NCBI GenBank assembly: GCA_020343615.1
Contig: CP070803.1
Coordinates: forward strand, 36,696 to 77,615
Length of the DNA stretch: 40,920 nucleotides
Origin: Candidatus Woesearchaeota archaeon
GTDB taxonomy: Archaea > Nanobdellota > Nanobdellia > UBA10117 > GCA-020343615
Direction: 5' to 3'
A program made the position numbers and the translations under genes. How positions within the stretch are numbered: the first letter of the stretch is position 1; every line of letters starts with the position of its first letter. Below, one piece after another: positions 24,084-31,518 of this stretch. The notes under the pieces are model-generated. The model did not search any database. It had not been told where the DNA came from and saw only the letters and a program-made list of their open reading frames with translations.

Positions 24084-24497
24084 ATGAAAATACATCTATA
24101 TGAGACATACTCAACTGCAAAACAATTGGGTAGTGATCATATTGATAGAGATCCCCCCTTTTATTGTTTTGCAATACCTAGCAAAAAAGACGAAAGACAT
24201 GAAAGGTTATCATTAGACGAACTAGCTGATAAATTATTGGAACACTTACCTAATGTAGATAATCCGATAACTCATCCGAATGTGGTTACCAAACCCCCTA
24301 AAGCATATATAAAAGAAACTGAACTCAAATACACTGAGTCACTAGAGAAAGCTGGTGCTCAAAACTATAAAAACTTAGATGGTAAGGCACTTGATAAGTT
24401 ATGTGATCTGCTTGTGATAAAAAGAGCAAGAGTTTTAAAACAAAAGAAAAGAGAAAGAAGGAACGCTGATAAACTAGCTAAAAAACGCGAATTCTGA
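24084..24497 (+). CDS. Hypothetical protein
   Basis: This protein of 137 residues is unassigned. It starts 25 nt after the preceding stop, so it may belong to the same operon. The N-terminus is globular with DHIDRDPPFYCFAIPSKK. Residues of about 50-77 are Pro/His-rich (HLPNVDNPITHPNVVTKPPK). The C-terminus is a highly basic helix (KRARVLKQKKRERRNADKLA) that could bind nucleic acid. No metal or catalytic signature is certain. Confidence 0.62.
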   Translation: MKIHLYETYSTAKQLGSDHIDRDPPFYCFAIPSKKDERHERLSLDELADKLLEHLPNVDNPITHPNVVTKPPKAYIKETELKYTESLEKAGAQNYKNLDGKALDKLCDLLVIKRARVLKQKKRERRNADKLAKKREF

Positions 24498-24499
24498 TA

Positions 24500-24514
24500 T
24501 TCAAAAGCTTTTTA
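24500..24514 (+). promoter_or_regulatory. Promoter core shared with the tRNA-Lys promoter, copy 1
   Basis: TTCAAAAGCTTTTTA is 27 nt upstream of the ATG at 24542. The same 15 bp lie 27 nt upstream of the tRNA-Lys 5' end. With a start site at that distance, the mRNA would begin at or next to the ATG, giving a leaderless transcript. Confidence 0.65.
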
Positions 24515-24541
24515 ATTTTTACTGAATAATAATTAAACAAG

Positions 24542-24934
24542 ATGGCTAGAACTAGAAAATTAGTTTTATATCCCACGTTGATGGACCTGAATGCAGATAC
24601 AAGAACCTCAAGTACACTTGGGTATATGGAAATACCTGTAGATTATATGGTAGCTCTATCTGGCAAGGTTATACGAGATTTATTAACTGATAAGAAACAT
24701 ATTGGCAAACATATAGCTATAAATGTTCCTTGTGACTTAGAAAAAGAAGTAGGATTTGAGGGGACGGATAAAGTTCGTGGAATACTCTCCAGTCCTAAAG
24801 AATATTTAGAAAAATTGGCACTTGAAGGTAACGCTTATACTCCTTATGTCATCTATTTTAGAGTAAGAAAGGAGCTAAAAGATAGACCTAAAAAAGATTC
24901 GAGTCTAGATAAAAAATTAAAGAAAAACTCCTGA
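24542..24934 (+). CDS. Hypothetical protein, probably from a leaderless mRNA
   Basis: This protein of 130 residues is unassigned. It begins MARTRKLVLYPTLMDLN, contains beta-rich stretches (STLGYMEIPVDYMVAL, HIAINVPCDLEKEVGF, AYTPYVIYFRVRKEL) and ends in a basic, Lys-rich tail. No membrane segment, signal or clear motif is seen. Its own promoter (24500-24514) suggests separate expression from the lsm-eL37 operon. Confidence 0.65.
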   Translation: MARTRKLVLYPTLMDLNADTRTSSTLGYMEIPVDYMVALSGKVIRDLLTDKKHIGKHIAINVPCDLEKEVGFEGTDKVRGILSSPKEYLEKLALEGNAYTPYVIYFRVRKELKDRPKKDSSLDKKLKKNS

Positions 24935-24942
24935 ATTTAATT

Positions 24943-24957
24943 TTCAAAAGCTTTTTA
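24943..24957 (+). promoter_or_regulatory. tRNA-Lys promoter core
   Basis: TTCAAAAGCTTTTTA followed by TATGCAT supplies the BRE/TATA (box A) 27 nt upstream of the mature tRNA 5' end at 24985. This is the spacing expected for an archaeal tRNA gene. Confidence 0.75.
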
Positions 24958-24984
24958 TATGCATATTAAGCGATTTTAATTCAT

Positions 24985-25088
24985 GGGCCCGTAGCTCAGC
25001 CTGGTTAGAGCACTGGATGATGTGATATATTTCACTTCAGGTGAACCTTTTAAGCCAGGTGTCGCGGGTTCAAATCCCGTCGGGCCCA
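24985..25088 (+). tRNA. tRNA-Lys (anticodon TTT) with a 29-nt intron
   Basis: The acceptor stem pairs GGGCCCG (24985-24991) with CGGGCCC (25081-25087), followed by discriminator A25088. The D-arm is GCTC...GAGC at 24994-25011. The T-arm is GCGGG-TTCAAAT-CCCGT at 25064-25080. The anticodon stem is C-T-G-G at 25013-25016 plus C25046, pairing with G-C-C-A-G at 25054-25058. The loop CTTTTAA (25047-25053) gives anticodon TTT, lysine. CCA is not encoded. A T-rich run after the gene (25090-25095) may terminate transcription. Confidence 0.93.
25017..25045 (+). other. tRNA intron at non-canonical position 30/31
   Basis: Removing these 29 nt restores a perfect 5-bp anticodon stem. A bulge-helix-bulge can be drawn. 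The central helix is CACT (25011-25014) with GGTG (25040-25043). Bulge 1 is GG|A at 25015-25017, and bulge 2 is AA|C at 25044-25046. The outer helix is AGAG with CTTT (25007-25010 with 25047-25050, one G-U pair). The inner helix is TGA with TCA (25018-25020 with 25037-25039). Both cuts fall after the second bulge base, as expected for archaeal splicing endonuclease. Confidence 0.87.
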
Positions 25089-25095
25089 CTTTTTT

Positions 25096-26088
25096 ATGTT
25101 AACAAAATCTGAATTAGAAGAAATAAGAAGAGAATTAGAAACTTCTAGAAATCCCTTATTTATATTCCATGATGATGGAGATGGCCTGTGCTCATTCCTA
25201 CTTTGTTATAGATATGTGAGAAGGGGTCATGGAGAGCTAATAAAGAGATTATTTACTTTAACTGAAGAATATGATTATCTAGTTAGAAGACATGATCCTG
25301 ACAAAATATTTATTCTTGATGTTCCTGAAGTTGACCAAGAGTTTATCGACGAAGCTAAAGTTCCAATAATTTGGATAGATCATCATCCTATTCAAAAAAG
25401 AAAGAATGTAAAATATTTTAATCCTAGGTTCAGAAGTCCAGATAAAAATTTTCCAGTTAGCTACATTTGTTATAAAGCTTTAAAGACTCACATGTGGATA
25501 GGAATGATGGGTTCTGTAAGTGATTACTATCTTCCTGATTTTAAAGATGAGTTCGCAGAAAAGTATCCAGACTTGATCTCAAAGGATGTAAAAACTGCTG
25601 GCGAAGCCTTATATAAAACTAAACTAGGAGAGTTAATTAGGATTCTTTCTTTTTCATTAAAGGGTCCTATGTATAAAGTCAGACAACATATATCTCAACT
25701 ATTAGACATGGATGATCCTCGAGATGTAGAAGAACTAGCTGATAAAAAAACAATTGAAAAATATGATAAAATAAAGAAACTGGCATTAAAACAAAAACCT
25801 GAAGGTAAATTTTTTATCTATAAATACGAAAAAGGTTTGCCTTTTCTTGCAGAATTATCTAATGAGTTTATAAATTTATTTCCCGATAAAATAGTTATTA
25901 TCGCTAGAGAAAGTGAAGGTGAAGTTAGAGCTTCTATTAGATCTAGAAAGTATAAAGTCCTAAAGCCTATAAAAGAAATATTTAAACAGATACCTGGTAA
26001 TGGTGGCGGACACGAAGTTGCTTGTGGTATAATGATAGGCGCTAATGACTGGCAAATGTTCTTATATAAGTTACGAGATAAATTTTAA
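25096..26088 (+). CDS. DHH-family phosphoesterase (RecJ/NrnA-like)
   Basis: This protein of 330 residues has DHH-DHHA1 architecture. Metal-binding motifs are HDDGDG at 25-30, FILDVPEVD at about 72-80 and DHHP at 95-98. The C-terminal DHHA1 motif GNGGGHEVAC is at 301-310. It probably hydrolyses phosphodiesters in short oligonucleotides, single-stranded nucleic acid or cyclic dinucleotides. Archaeal relatives include RecJ-like exonucleases partnering with GINS, and choosing between these needs a phylogeny. The gene starts 8 nt after the tRNA-Lys end. Confidence 0.9.
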   Translation: MLTKSELEEIRRELETSRNPLFIFHDDGDGLCSFLLCYRYVRRGHGELIKRLFTLTEEYDYLVRRHDPDKIFILDVPEVDQEFIDEAKVPIIWIDHHPIQKRKNVKYFNPRFRSPDKNFPVSYICYKALKTHMWIGMMGSVSDYYLPDFKDEFAEKYPDLISKDVKTAGEALYKTKLGELIRILSFSLKGPMYKVRQHISQLLDMDDPRDVEELADKKTIEKYDKIKKLALKQKPEGKFFIYKYEKGLPFLAELSNEFINLFPDKIVIIARESEGEVRASIRSRKYKVLKPIKEIFKQIPGNGGGHEVACGIMIGANDWQMFLYKLRDKF

Positions 26089-26107
26089 GTATACTAATTA
26101 CTACAAT

Positions 26108-27133
26108 ATGGTTGAATCAGAGATTGAGATTAATGAGAACAAGCAATCTTTACTATATGTATTTAATATATTAGATAAGAGAAAAAGTTCTAATCATGTA
26201 GAAATATATGTTCCTAAAGGTAAAAAGAAAGAAGGAGTTGAAAAGGTACATAGTGTTTTAAAATTATATGACTTTCTTTTTACTGATTTTGAATTAAGAG
26301 TATGTAATAATATAAATAATAAACCAGAGAGATCTTTTAGAAGAGGGAGAAATCCAGATCTCTTTATTAGAGTTAACATAGAAAATAATGGAAAATATGA
26401 TAATTCTCCAGATATAGTAGACGGAACGCATTACATTTATGGGGAATATTGTGACAGTGGAATCCAAACTTATCATTTAAATAAAGTAAAGTATAATGAA
26501 ATAAGAAGAGATCTAACAAGTAGATTAGCTTCTTTATTTGCAGATTTATTAGATACATCTAATCTAACTAATGTATCACAGCAAGTTATTAGATTTTCTC
26601 CAGATGGAGGATCTTCTAGAAAAAAAAATAATTTTTCAGCAATGTATCCTTTTAGGTGCCCTCTTCTTGAAAAGTATAAAACATCTAGAAGCCCAGAATA
26701 TACTGAGTCTCACTCGTTTAGTAAAGAAGAGTTTGATTTATTATCTAAAAAAATTAAGGTATATTACGAAACACATAAAGTTAAATTAGGAATATATAAA
26801 GTAGCAGGATGCCTATTTAAGCCATATAATGCTAATCCTGAATTAATCGAAGAGGGTGAGGTTAAGTTCTTAAAAATCCTTAATTGTTTAGTTGAAAATG
26901 AAAAAAATGACTTTAGCGATATAGCAAACATATGTAATTGTAAAGACAGTTGTGCAGATGTATTCAAGACAAGTATTATTAAAGAGTTTTATTACTTTAA
27001 AAAATTATTCGGGGTTGGAAATACCAAGTTTCTTGATAATATTGTTGATAAATACAATAAAACTGCTGAACTGGAAGGTTGGAAAAAAACAAATTTAAGA
27101 GATCTTTTAAGTACTTTTAAAAATCTAAGATAA
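26108..27133 (+). CDS. Hypothetical protein between the DHH and LysRS genes
   Basis: The likely start is ATG 26108 (341 residues). An upstream frame extension would overlap the DHH gene with AT-rich, Tyr/Asn-heavy sequence. The N-terminal half has strand-helix patterns (SLLYVFNILDKRKSSNHVEI). In the middle are SFRRGRNPDLFIRVNIEN and a Ser/Lys-rich region. The C-terminal half is helical, with four cysteines in NCLVENEKNDF and ANICNCKDSCADV. No known domain is recognised and no signal peptide or TM is seen. Confidence 0.68.
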   Translation: MVESEIEINENKQSLLYVFNILDKRKSSNHVEIYVPKGKKKEGVEKVHSVLKLYDFLFTDFELRVCNNINNKPERSFRRGRNPDLFIRVNIENNGKYDNSPDIVDGTHYIYGEYCDSGIQTYHLNKVKYNEIRRDLTSRLASLFADLLDTSNLTNVSQQVIRFSPDGGSSRKKNNFSAMYPFRCPLLEKYKTSRSPEYTESHSFSKEEFDLLSKKIKVYYETHKVKLGIYKVAGCLFKPYNANPELIEEGEVKFLKILNCLVENEKNDFSDIANICNCKDSCADVFKTSIIKEFYYFKKLFGVGNTKFLDNIVDKYNKTAELEGWKKTNLRDLLSTFKNLR

Positions 27134-27185
27134 TGTAATCTTTCTAAAAGTAATATTTAAATAAATGTAAGTTAAAGTATTTTTA

Positions 27186-28634
27186 ATGGCAACTGAAGCT
27201 GAAGAGAGATTAAAGAAATTAGAATGGTTTAAGAAGCAGAAAATAGACCCTTATCCTTATTCTTTTAATGTAAAAAACAAGATTGAAGATTTAAGAAAAT
27301 CTTTTTCTAAATACAAGAATAAAAAAACAATTATAGCTGGAAGATTAACTGCTATAAGAGGTCATGGAAAAGCGGTTTTTGCAGACATTGAAGATAGCAC
27401 TGGAAAGATTCAATTACTCGTTAGAATAGATGTTACTGGAAAAAAACAATTTGAAATTTTTCAACACTTAGATAGAGGAGATATTGTTGGGGTTGAAGGA
27501 ACTCTAATGAAATCAAAGAGGGGAGAAATGACTATCCAAGTTAAGAAAATAACTCTACTGTGTAAGTGTGTCGCTCCTTTGCCTGATTCATGGACTGGTG
27601 TGAAAGATAAGGAAATACGTTATAGAAAAAGATATCTGGATTTGATAATAAACCCTGATGTTAAAAAAATATTCATAACAAGAACAAAAATCATAAATGC
27701 TATTAGAGAATTTCTAGACAAAAGAGGTTATTTAGAAGTTCAGACTCCTATCTTACAATCGATTTATGGAGGGGCAGCAGCAACCCCTTTCAGAACTCAT
27801 TTGAATCATTTAAACATGAATATCTATCTCAGAACTGCTGATGAATTATACTTAAAAAGATTAATAGTAGGTGGTTTTGAGAAGGTATATGAGTTTGGTA
27901 AGGATTTCAGAAACGAGAGTATTGATTCTACTCATAACCCTGAATTTACTCAACTAGAAATCTATACTGCATATATCGATTACAAAGGTGTAGCAAAATT
28001 ATTCCAAGATATAATGAAGTACGTATGTAAGAAGGTTGTAGGAACAACTGAGATAACTTACCAGGGTAAAAAACTAGATTTTGGTAAATGGGAACAAATT
28101 TCCATGGTAGATGCTATAAAAAAATACGCTAAAATAAATGTTAAGGGAAAAAGCTTGGTTGAGCTCAAGAAGATAGCAAATGACAACAACATAGAAATTC
28201 CGAAAAGCCCTACAGTAGGTAAGTTAATTAGCACTATTCATGAGGAACTTGCTGAGAGTAAAATAGTAAAGCCAACTTTGGTTATGGATTATCCTATAGA
28301 AACTACTCCGCTTTGTAAGCCTCTTAGAAAAGGAGATAAAAATTTTGTAGAAAGGTTCGAGCCCATTGCAGCAGGTATGGAATTAGGTAACGCTTATTCT
28401 GAATTAAATGATGCGAAATTACAAGAAAAGCTCTTAAGAGATCAAGTCAAAGAGAGGAAGAATACTGATGAACCTTGGACAAGTGATCTAGACAAAGACT
28501 TCATTTCTTCTTTAGAATACGGAATGCCTCCTACTGGCGGAATAGGTATTGGTATCGATAGAATTGTAATGTTGCTAACTGATCGACCATATATAAGAGA
28601 AGTAATATTCTTTCCTTTTATGAAACCTGAGTGA
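27186..28634 (+). CDS. lysS: Lysyl-tRNA synthetase, class II
   Basis: This protein of 482 residues attaches lysine to tRNA-Lys. The N-terminal OB-fold anticodon-binding domain is at about 45-130 (TIIAGRLTAIRGHGKAVFAD). The linker RYRKRYLDLI at 145-154 is typical. Class II motif 2 is FRNESIDSTHNPEFTQLE at 241-258, and motif 3 is GGIGIGIDRIVMLLTD at 451-466. Many archaea use the unrelated class I LysRS, so presence of class II is informative. The cognate split tRNA-Lys gene lies 2.1 kb upstream on the same strand. Confidence 0.96.
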   Translation: MATEAEERLKKLEWFKKQKIDPYPYSFNVKNKIEDLRKSFSKYKNKKTIIAGRLTAIRGHGKAVFADIEDSTGKIQLLVRIDVTGKKQFEIFQHLDRGDIVGVEGTLMKSKRGEMTIQVKKITLLCKCVAPLPDSWTGVKDKEIRYRKRYLDLIINPDVKKIFITRTKIINAIREFLDKRGYLEVQTPILQSIYGGAAATPFRTHLNHLNMNIYLRTADELYLKRLIVGGFEKVYEFGKDFRNESIDSTHNPEFTQLEIYTAYIDYKGVAKLFQDIMKYVCKKVVGTTEITYQGKKLDFGKWEQISMVDAIKKYAKINVKGKSLVELKKIANDNNIEIPKSPTVGKLISTIHEELAESKIVKPTLVMDYPIETTPLCKPLRKGDKNFVERFEPIAAGMELGNAYSELNDAKLQEKLLRDQVKERKNTDEPWTSDLDKDFISSLEYGMPPTGGIGIGIDRIVMLLTDRPYIREVIFFPFMKPE

Positions 28635-28653
28635 ATCTAAGAAGAAATAAGCT

Positions 28654-29031
28654 CTAATTGAATAAATTAATAGTTGTTTCTAGATCTTTCCTAATCTTTT
28701 TACAATTCTTTTCTATCCTTTCACAATCTTTCGCTAGCTTATGTATATTATCTTTTTCTTTTTTGATAAGATAATTTATTGTATTAATTATGTCTTCTTC
28801 TTTTATCGCAACTAGACCTTCTTTAAGAGAATTATATCCCAAAGTCATTAGTTTATACTTACTGTACTCATCTTTAACATAAACATGGTGTTGGAAAACC
28901 TTATCTTTAAATGCTGATTCTGAAATGCCTGTATTTTTATGAAATTCTTCTTTACTTACACCAAAATAAATTGTGCTATTAGAATCTTTAAACCATGTAC
29001 CAACCATTTCTAAAGGTTCTCGGCCTACCAT
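28654..29031 (-). CDS. Hypothetical protein with C-terminal coiled coil
   Basis: The start is taken as ATG 29031 (125 residues), since a GTG at 29043 falls within the presumed leader. The first 75 residues look globular (STIYFGVSKEEFHKNTGISE) and could be a small helical DNA-binding fold, suggested by the HKNTGISESAFKDKVF helix-turn-helix-like pattern. The C-terminal 45 residues form a coiled coil (INYLIKKEKDNIHKLAKDCE). There is no family assignment. It is driven by the 31-bp promoter at 29045-29075. Confidence 0.66.
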   Translation of the reverse strand: MVGREPLEMVGTWFKDSNSTIYFGVSKEEFHKNTGISESAFKDKVFQHHVYVKDEYSKYKLMTLGYNSLKEGLVAIKEEDIINTINYLIKKEKDNIHKLAKDCERIEKNCKKIRKDLETTINLFN

Positions 29032-29044
29032 TATGTATATCACT

Positions 29045-29075
29045 ACTAACCAATAAAATATATAAAGATTTCTTT
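29045..29075 (-). promoter_or_regulatory. TATA promoter, copy 2 of the 31-bp exact duplicate
   Basis: On the minus strand these 31 bp are identical to 3230-3260. They run from AAAGAAATC through the TATA core CTTTATATATTTTA to TTGGTTAGT. The ATG at 29031 follows after 13 nt. As at the other copy, a divergent gene starts on the far side (29089). Confidence 0.78.
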
Positions 29076-29088
29076 GTACATACGGATT

Positions 29089-29583
29089 ATGAAATTACCA
29101 GAATTCACTTCAGAATTAGAGAATATATTGAAAAAGTCAGATTTAAAATATGAAGACTTTGATAAGATTGGGCTAACAACGGACAACGCTGGAACAATGT
29201 GGATAGATGGGAATAGTTACTATAATCCTTTAATTAATCATATATTAACAGCAGAAAAAACAGTAAAAATGAATTTTGATGGAACAAGATCAAACAGATT
29301 AGAGCCAACAGAACACATAGTTACAGAACCTCATGATTATACTATAGTAGGATACAAATTTAAAGGAGGATACGGTACAGAACTAGTGGTTAGGAAATAT
29401 TTAGATAGAATAGAATGCTCTCTACATGGTAATTTTAATAAGAAGTTAGAAGGGAACACTAAACGTAGTATGATTTTGGACGTTTTAAAAGCAAATGCTA
29501 GCCTTCTTTTACTCATTATTCAATATATAAATAAAAACAGCTTAAAAGCTCATTTTACTAGTAATCCAGAGTTAGAAGAATAA
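29089..29583 (+). CDS. Hypothetical protein
   Basis: The likely start is ATG 29089 (164 residues), as an in-frame TTG at 29074 lies inside the divergent promoter. The N-terminus is helical (LPEFTSELENILKKSDLKYE). The centre is beta-rich (HDYTIVGYKFKGGYGTELVV), followed by a helix with KANASLLLLIIQYINKNSLK, which is too short and polar-flanked to be a clear TM. No family is recognised. Confidence 0.66.
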   Translation: MKLPEFTSELENILKKSDLKYEDFDKIGLTTDNAGTMWIDGNSYYNPLINHILTAEKTVKMNFDGTRSNRLEPTEHIVTEPHDYTIVGYKFKGGYGTELVVRKYLDRIECSLHGNFNKKLEGNTKRSMILDVLKANASLLLLIIQYINKNSLKAHFTSNPELEE

Positions 29584-29648
29584 TTAACCTTCTTAATTCT
29601 GAGCAGGACTGACTAAAATATTTAAATCATTAATTTTAAATTTAATAC

Positions 29649-30581
29649 ATGAGCTTAACGTTTGCAATAATAATTATGATTTTCTCACTAATTATACTCA
29701 TAGTGTCATCTATTTTTCTAGTTAATGCGTCCTTAAAATTTTCCAAGGCTATTGGAATATCTGCTTTTGTCATAGGTTCTGTTGTACTAGCTATGGCAAC
29801 CAGCTTACCAGAATTCTTTGATGTTCTTGTTTCTAACTTAATGAACTTAGCTAATATGGGTATAGGTGTTATTATCGGTTCCTGCATTACAAATCTTTGT
29901 CTTATTCTAGGACTTGTTTCAATAATAGTTACATCTGAAGTAAAAAGCAAACTTGAAATAAATAGTATTCTACTCGCCTTAATGTCTTTGTTTGCATTCC
30001 TTGTTTTTGGTGCTGATGGCTTTATTTCCAGATTAGAAGGCGCTGCTATGTTTATTCTATTTTTAGGATATATATTCTACCTGCTTAAGAAAAGCACAGC
30101 TAGAAGCAAATCAAACCTTATGTTCAAAAATCTAGTATTATATTACTTTATAATTTCAGTATCTATATTTGCTCTAGTAATTGGTGCTTACTTAGCTGTA
30201 AGTTCTGGAGAATATATAATGCTACTTGCTGGAATTCCTATTGGAGTAATAGGCCTTACAGTATTAGCAATAAGCACAAGCTTACCTGAACTAAGCTCTA
30301 GTATAGTAGCAGCAATAAAAAAAGGTGAAGAACTAGCGCTTGGAAATCTTATAGGTAGTAATATATTCAATATTCTATTTGTTATAGGGTTAGTAGCATT
30401 AATACATCCTATATCCTTCTCATTTGAAATGTTTGAAGTTTCCTTATTTATTGCAATAGGTGTGACATTATTTTTCTTTGCGTATGTAACTATCAGAAAA
30501 AAAGCAGACAAATGGCTTGGAGTAACTTTAACATCAGTATACGTAGTATACCTTTATTATATACTACTTTCAATATATTAA
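29649..30581 (+). CDS. Ca2+/cation antiporter (CaCA family, YrbG-like)
   Basis: This integral membrane exchanger of 310 residues has about ten helices arranged as two homologous halves. The alpha-1 repeat has ATSLPEFFD (50-58) and IIGSCITNLCLILGL (75-89). The alpha-2 repeat has STSLPELSSS (209-218) and GNLIGSNIFNILFVIG (232-247). The two Glu residues in SLPE coordinate the transported cation. It probably exchanges Ca2+ with Na+ or H+. Alpha-1 has SCITN where alpha-2 has the canonical GSNIFN. The end overlaps the convergent gene by 4 bp. Confidence 0.94.
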   Translation: MSLTFAIIIMIFSLIILIVSSIFLVNASLKFSKAIGISAFVIGSVVLAMATSLPEFFDVLVSNLMNLANMGIGVIIGSCITNLCLILGLVSIIVTSEVKSKLEINSILLALMSLFAFLVFGADGFISRLEGAAMFILFLGYIFYLLKKSTARSKSNLMFKNLVLYYFIISVSIFALVIGAYLAVSSGEYIMLLAGIPIGVIGLTVLAISTSLPELSSSIVAAIKKGEELALGNLIGSNIFNILFVIGLVALIHPISFSFEMFEVSLFIAIGVTLFFFAYVTIRKKADKWLGVTLTSVYVVYLYYILLSIY

Positions 30582-30940
30582 AACCATTTATAATTTCGAT
30601 AACGTTCTTCAAGATATCCTTTATGTGAGAAGGCTATAATTTTCTTATAATCGGACTCGGAAACCTTTCGTTTAATTAACCAAGTAGATAGTGCATCCAT
30701 ACCTCTTCCCAGGGAGGGTGATAGTAAATCCATACCACGTTTTGGACGAGACATACCTTCTCCTTTTTTACACATTATGTCACCAATCTCAGTTATAAAA
30801 TCGTCTAAACTTATAGTACATTTGAGAACTGAGCTAATTTTTTTATGCACTTCTTCTACAGTATTCAAAGTTTTAGCTGTTTCTAGAAAATCCGCCCCTA
30901 TGTCTTCTAAAAATTTCTCTGCATTAGTATAAATTTTCAT
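30578..30940 (-). CDS. Hypothetical helical protein
   Basis: This protein of 120 residues is unassigned. It appears all-helical: KIYTNAEKFLEDIGADFLET, LNTVEEVHKKISSVLKC and SLDDFITEIGDIMC. A polar loop GMSRPKRGMDLLSPSLGRGM sits in the middle and a basic, aromatic tail (HKGYLEERYRNYKWF) at the end. There is no signal or TM. It is 17 nt downstream of eL40 and could be the last gene of the histone-aIF5A-eL40 transcript. Confidence 0.62.
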   Translation of the reverse strand: MKIYTNAEKFLEDIGADFLETAKTLNTVEEVHKKISSVLKCTISLDDFITEIGDIMCKKGEGMSRPKRGMDLLSPSLGRGMDALSTWLIKRKVSESDYKKIIAFSHKGYLEERYRNYKWF

Positions 30941-30957
30941 TTTTATATAGAATTAGA

Positions 30958-31131
30958 CTAACCTTGGGCTTTCCTTTCTTTATGCTTAGGTCTAAAATCC
31001 TTACAGCCACACTTTCTGCAGATAACTTTTTTAGCTCTTATCTTAGCACCGTCAGCTCTCTGCTTACTCTTACATTTCTTACAAATCCAAATTCTCTTCC
31101 AAAGTCTATCCTCTGCTTCTTGTATTTTCAT
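30958..31131 (-). CDS. rpl40e: 50S ribosomal protein eL40 (L40e), small gene
   Basis: This protein of 57 residues is too short for a usual length cut-off. Translation from ATG 31131 starts MKIQEAEDRLWKRIW and contains two CxxC pairs (ICKKCKS, ICRKCGCKDF) that form the zinc ribbon. It ends with DFRPKHKERKAQG, matching the basic L40e tail. Its ATG overlaps the aIF5A stop by 4 bp. The opposite-strand frame here is a shadow. Confidence 0.88.
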   Translation of the reverse strand: MKIQEAEDRLWKRIWICKKCKSKQRADGAKIRAKKVICRKCGCKDFRPKHKERKAQG

Positions 31132-31517
31132 TTTACTTCTTTGATTATTCTCTCACCCATTATATCCCAAAAAACTACGGTATCGTTAGCTTTTAACTCT
31201 TTGTTTAATTCTGGGTCTTTCTTTGCTTCAAAGGTTTCATAACTTTCCATGTCCATTATCTGTGCGCTACCGCTTGATACTGATAGAACTTGAGCTTCTT
31301 TTTTTTCAATTATTGGAACCTGTACTGCTGCGTGTCCAGTAAAAACTTTAATTTTTTTAGCTTTTGAGATAAGAGTTTGCGCTGAAACTCTGTATTTTGC
31401 ATGACCGTGTTTTCCTGGAGCAGATCTCTGCATATCTAATATCTTACAAGCTTCTCCGTCCATCATAATGTATCTACCTGGTTTTAAATCGCTAATTGAT
31501 TTATTCTCTACTGCCAT
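31128..31517 (-). CDS. eif5a: Translation factor aIF5A
   Basis: This factor (129 residues) relieves ribosome stalling and carries the unique hypusine modification. The N-terminal SH3-like domain has SAPGKHGHAK at 32-41, where K36 is the expected hypusine (or deoxyhypusine) site. The C-terminal OB fold follows from about 70 (AAVQVPIIEKKEAQVL, MDMESYETFE) to the end. Length and motif are standard. It lies 1 nt downstream of the histone gene and overlaps eL40 by 4 bp. Confidence 0.96.
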   Translation of the reverse strand: MAVENKSISDLKPGRYIMMDGEACKILDMQRSAPGKHGHAKYRVSAQTLISKAKKIKVFTGHAAVQVPIIEKKEAQVLSVSSGSAQIMDMESYETFEAKKDPELNKELKANDTVVFWDIMGERIIKEVK

Positions 31518-31518
31518 T

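Noticed and set aside
25017-25045. C/D box guide RNA inside the tRNA intron
   Set aside because: A box C-like ATGATG is present, but there is no box D or internal C'/D' pair and 29 nt is too short.
26373-26558. Minus-strand frames opposite the 26108-27133 gene
   Set aside because: Their composition (runs of Leu, Tyr, Ile) is that of antisense to an AT-rich gene, and there is no start context or homology.
30964-31242. Plus-strand frame over eL40/aIF5A
   Set aside because: Both minus-strand proteins are clear family members; the plus frame only mirrors them and has no family features.
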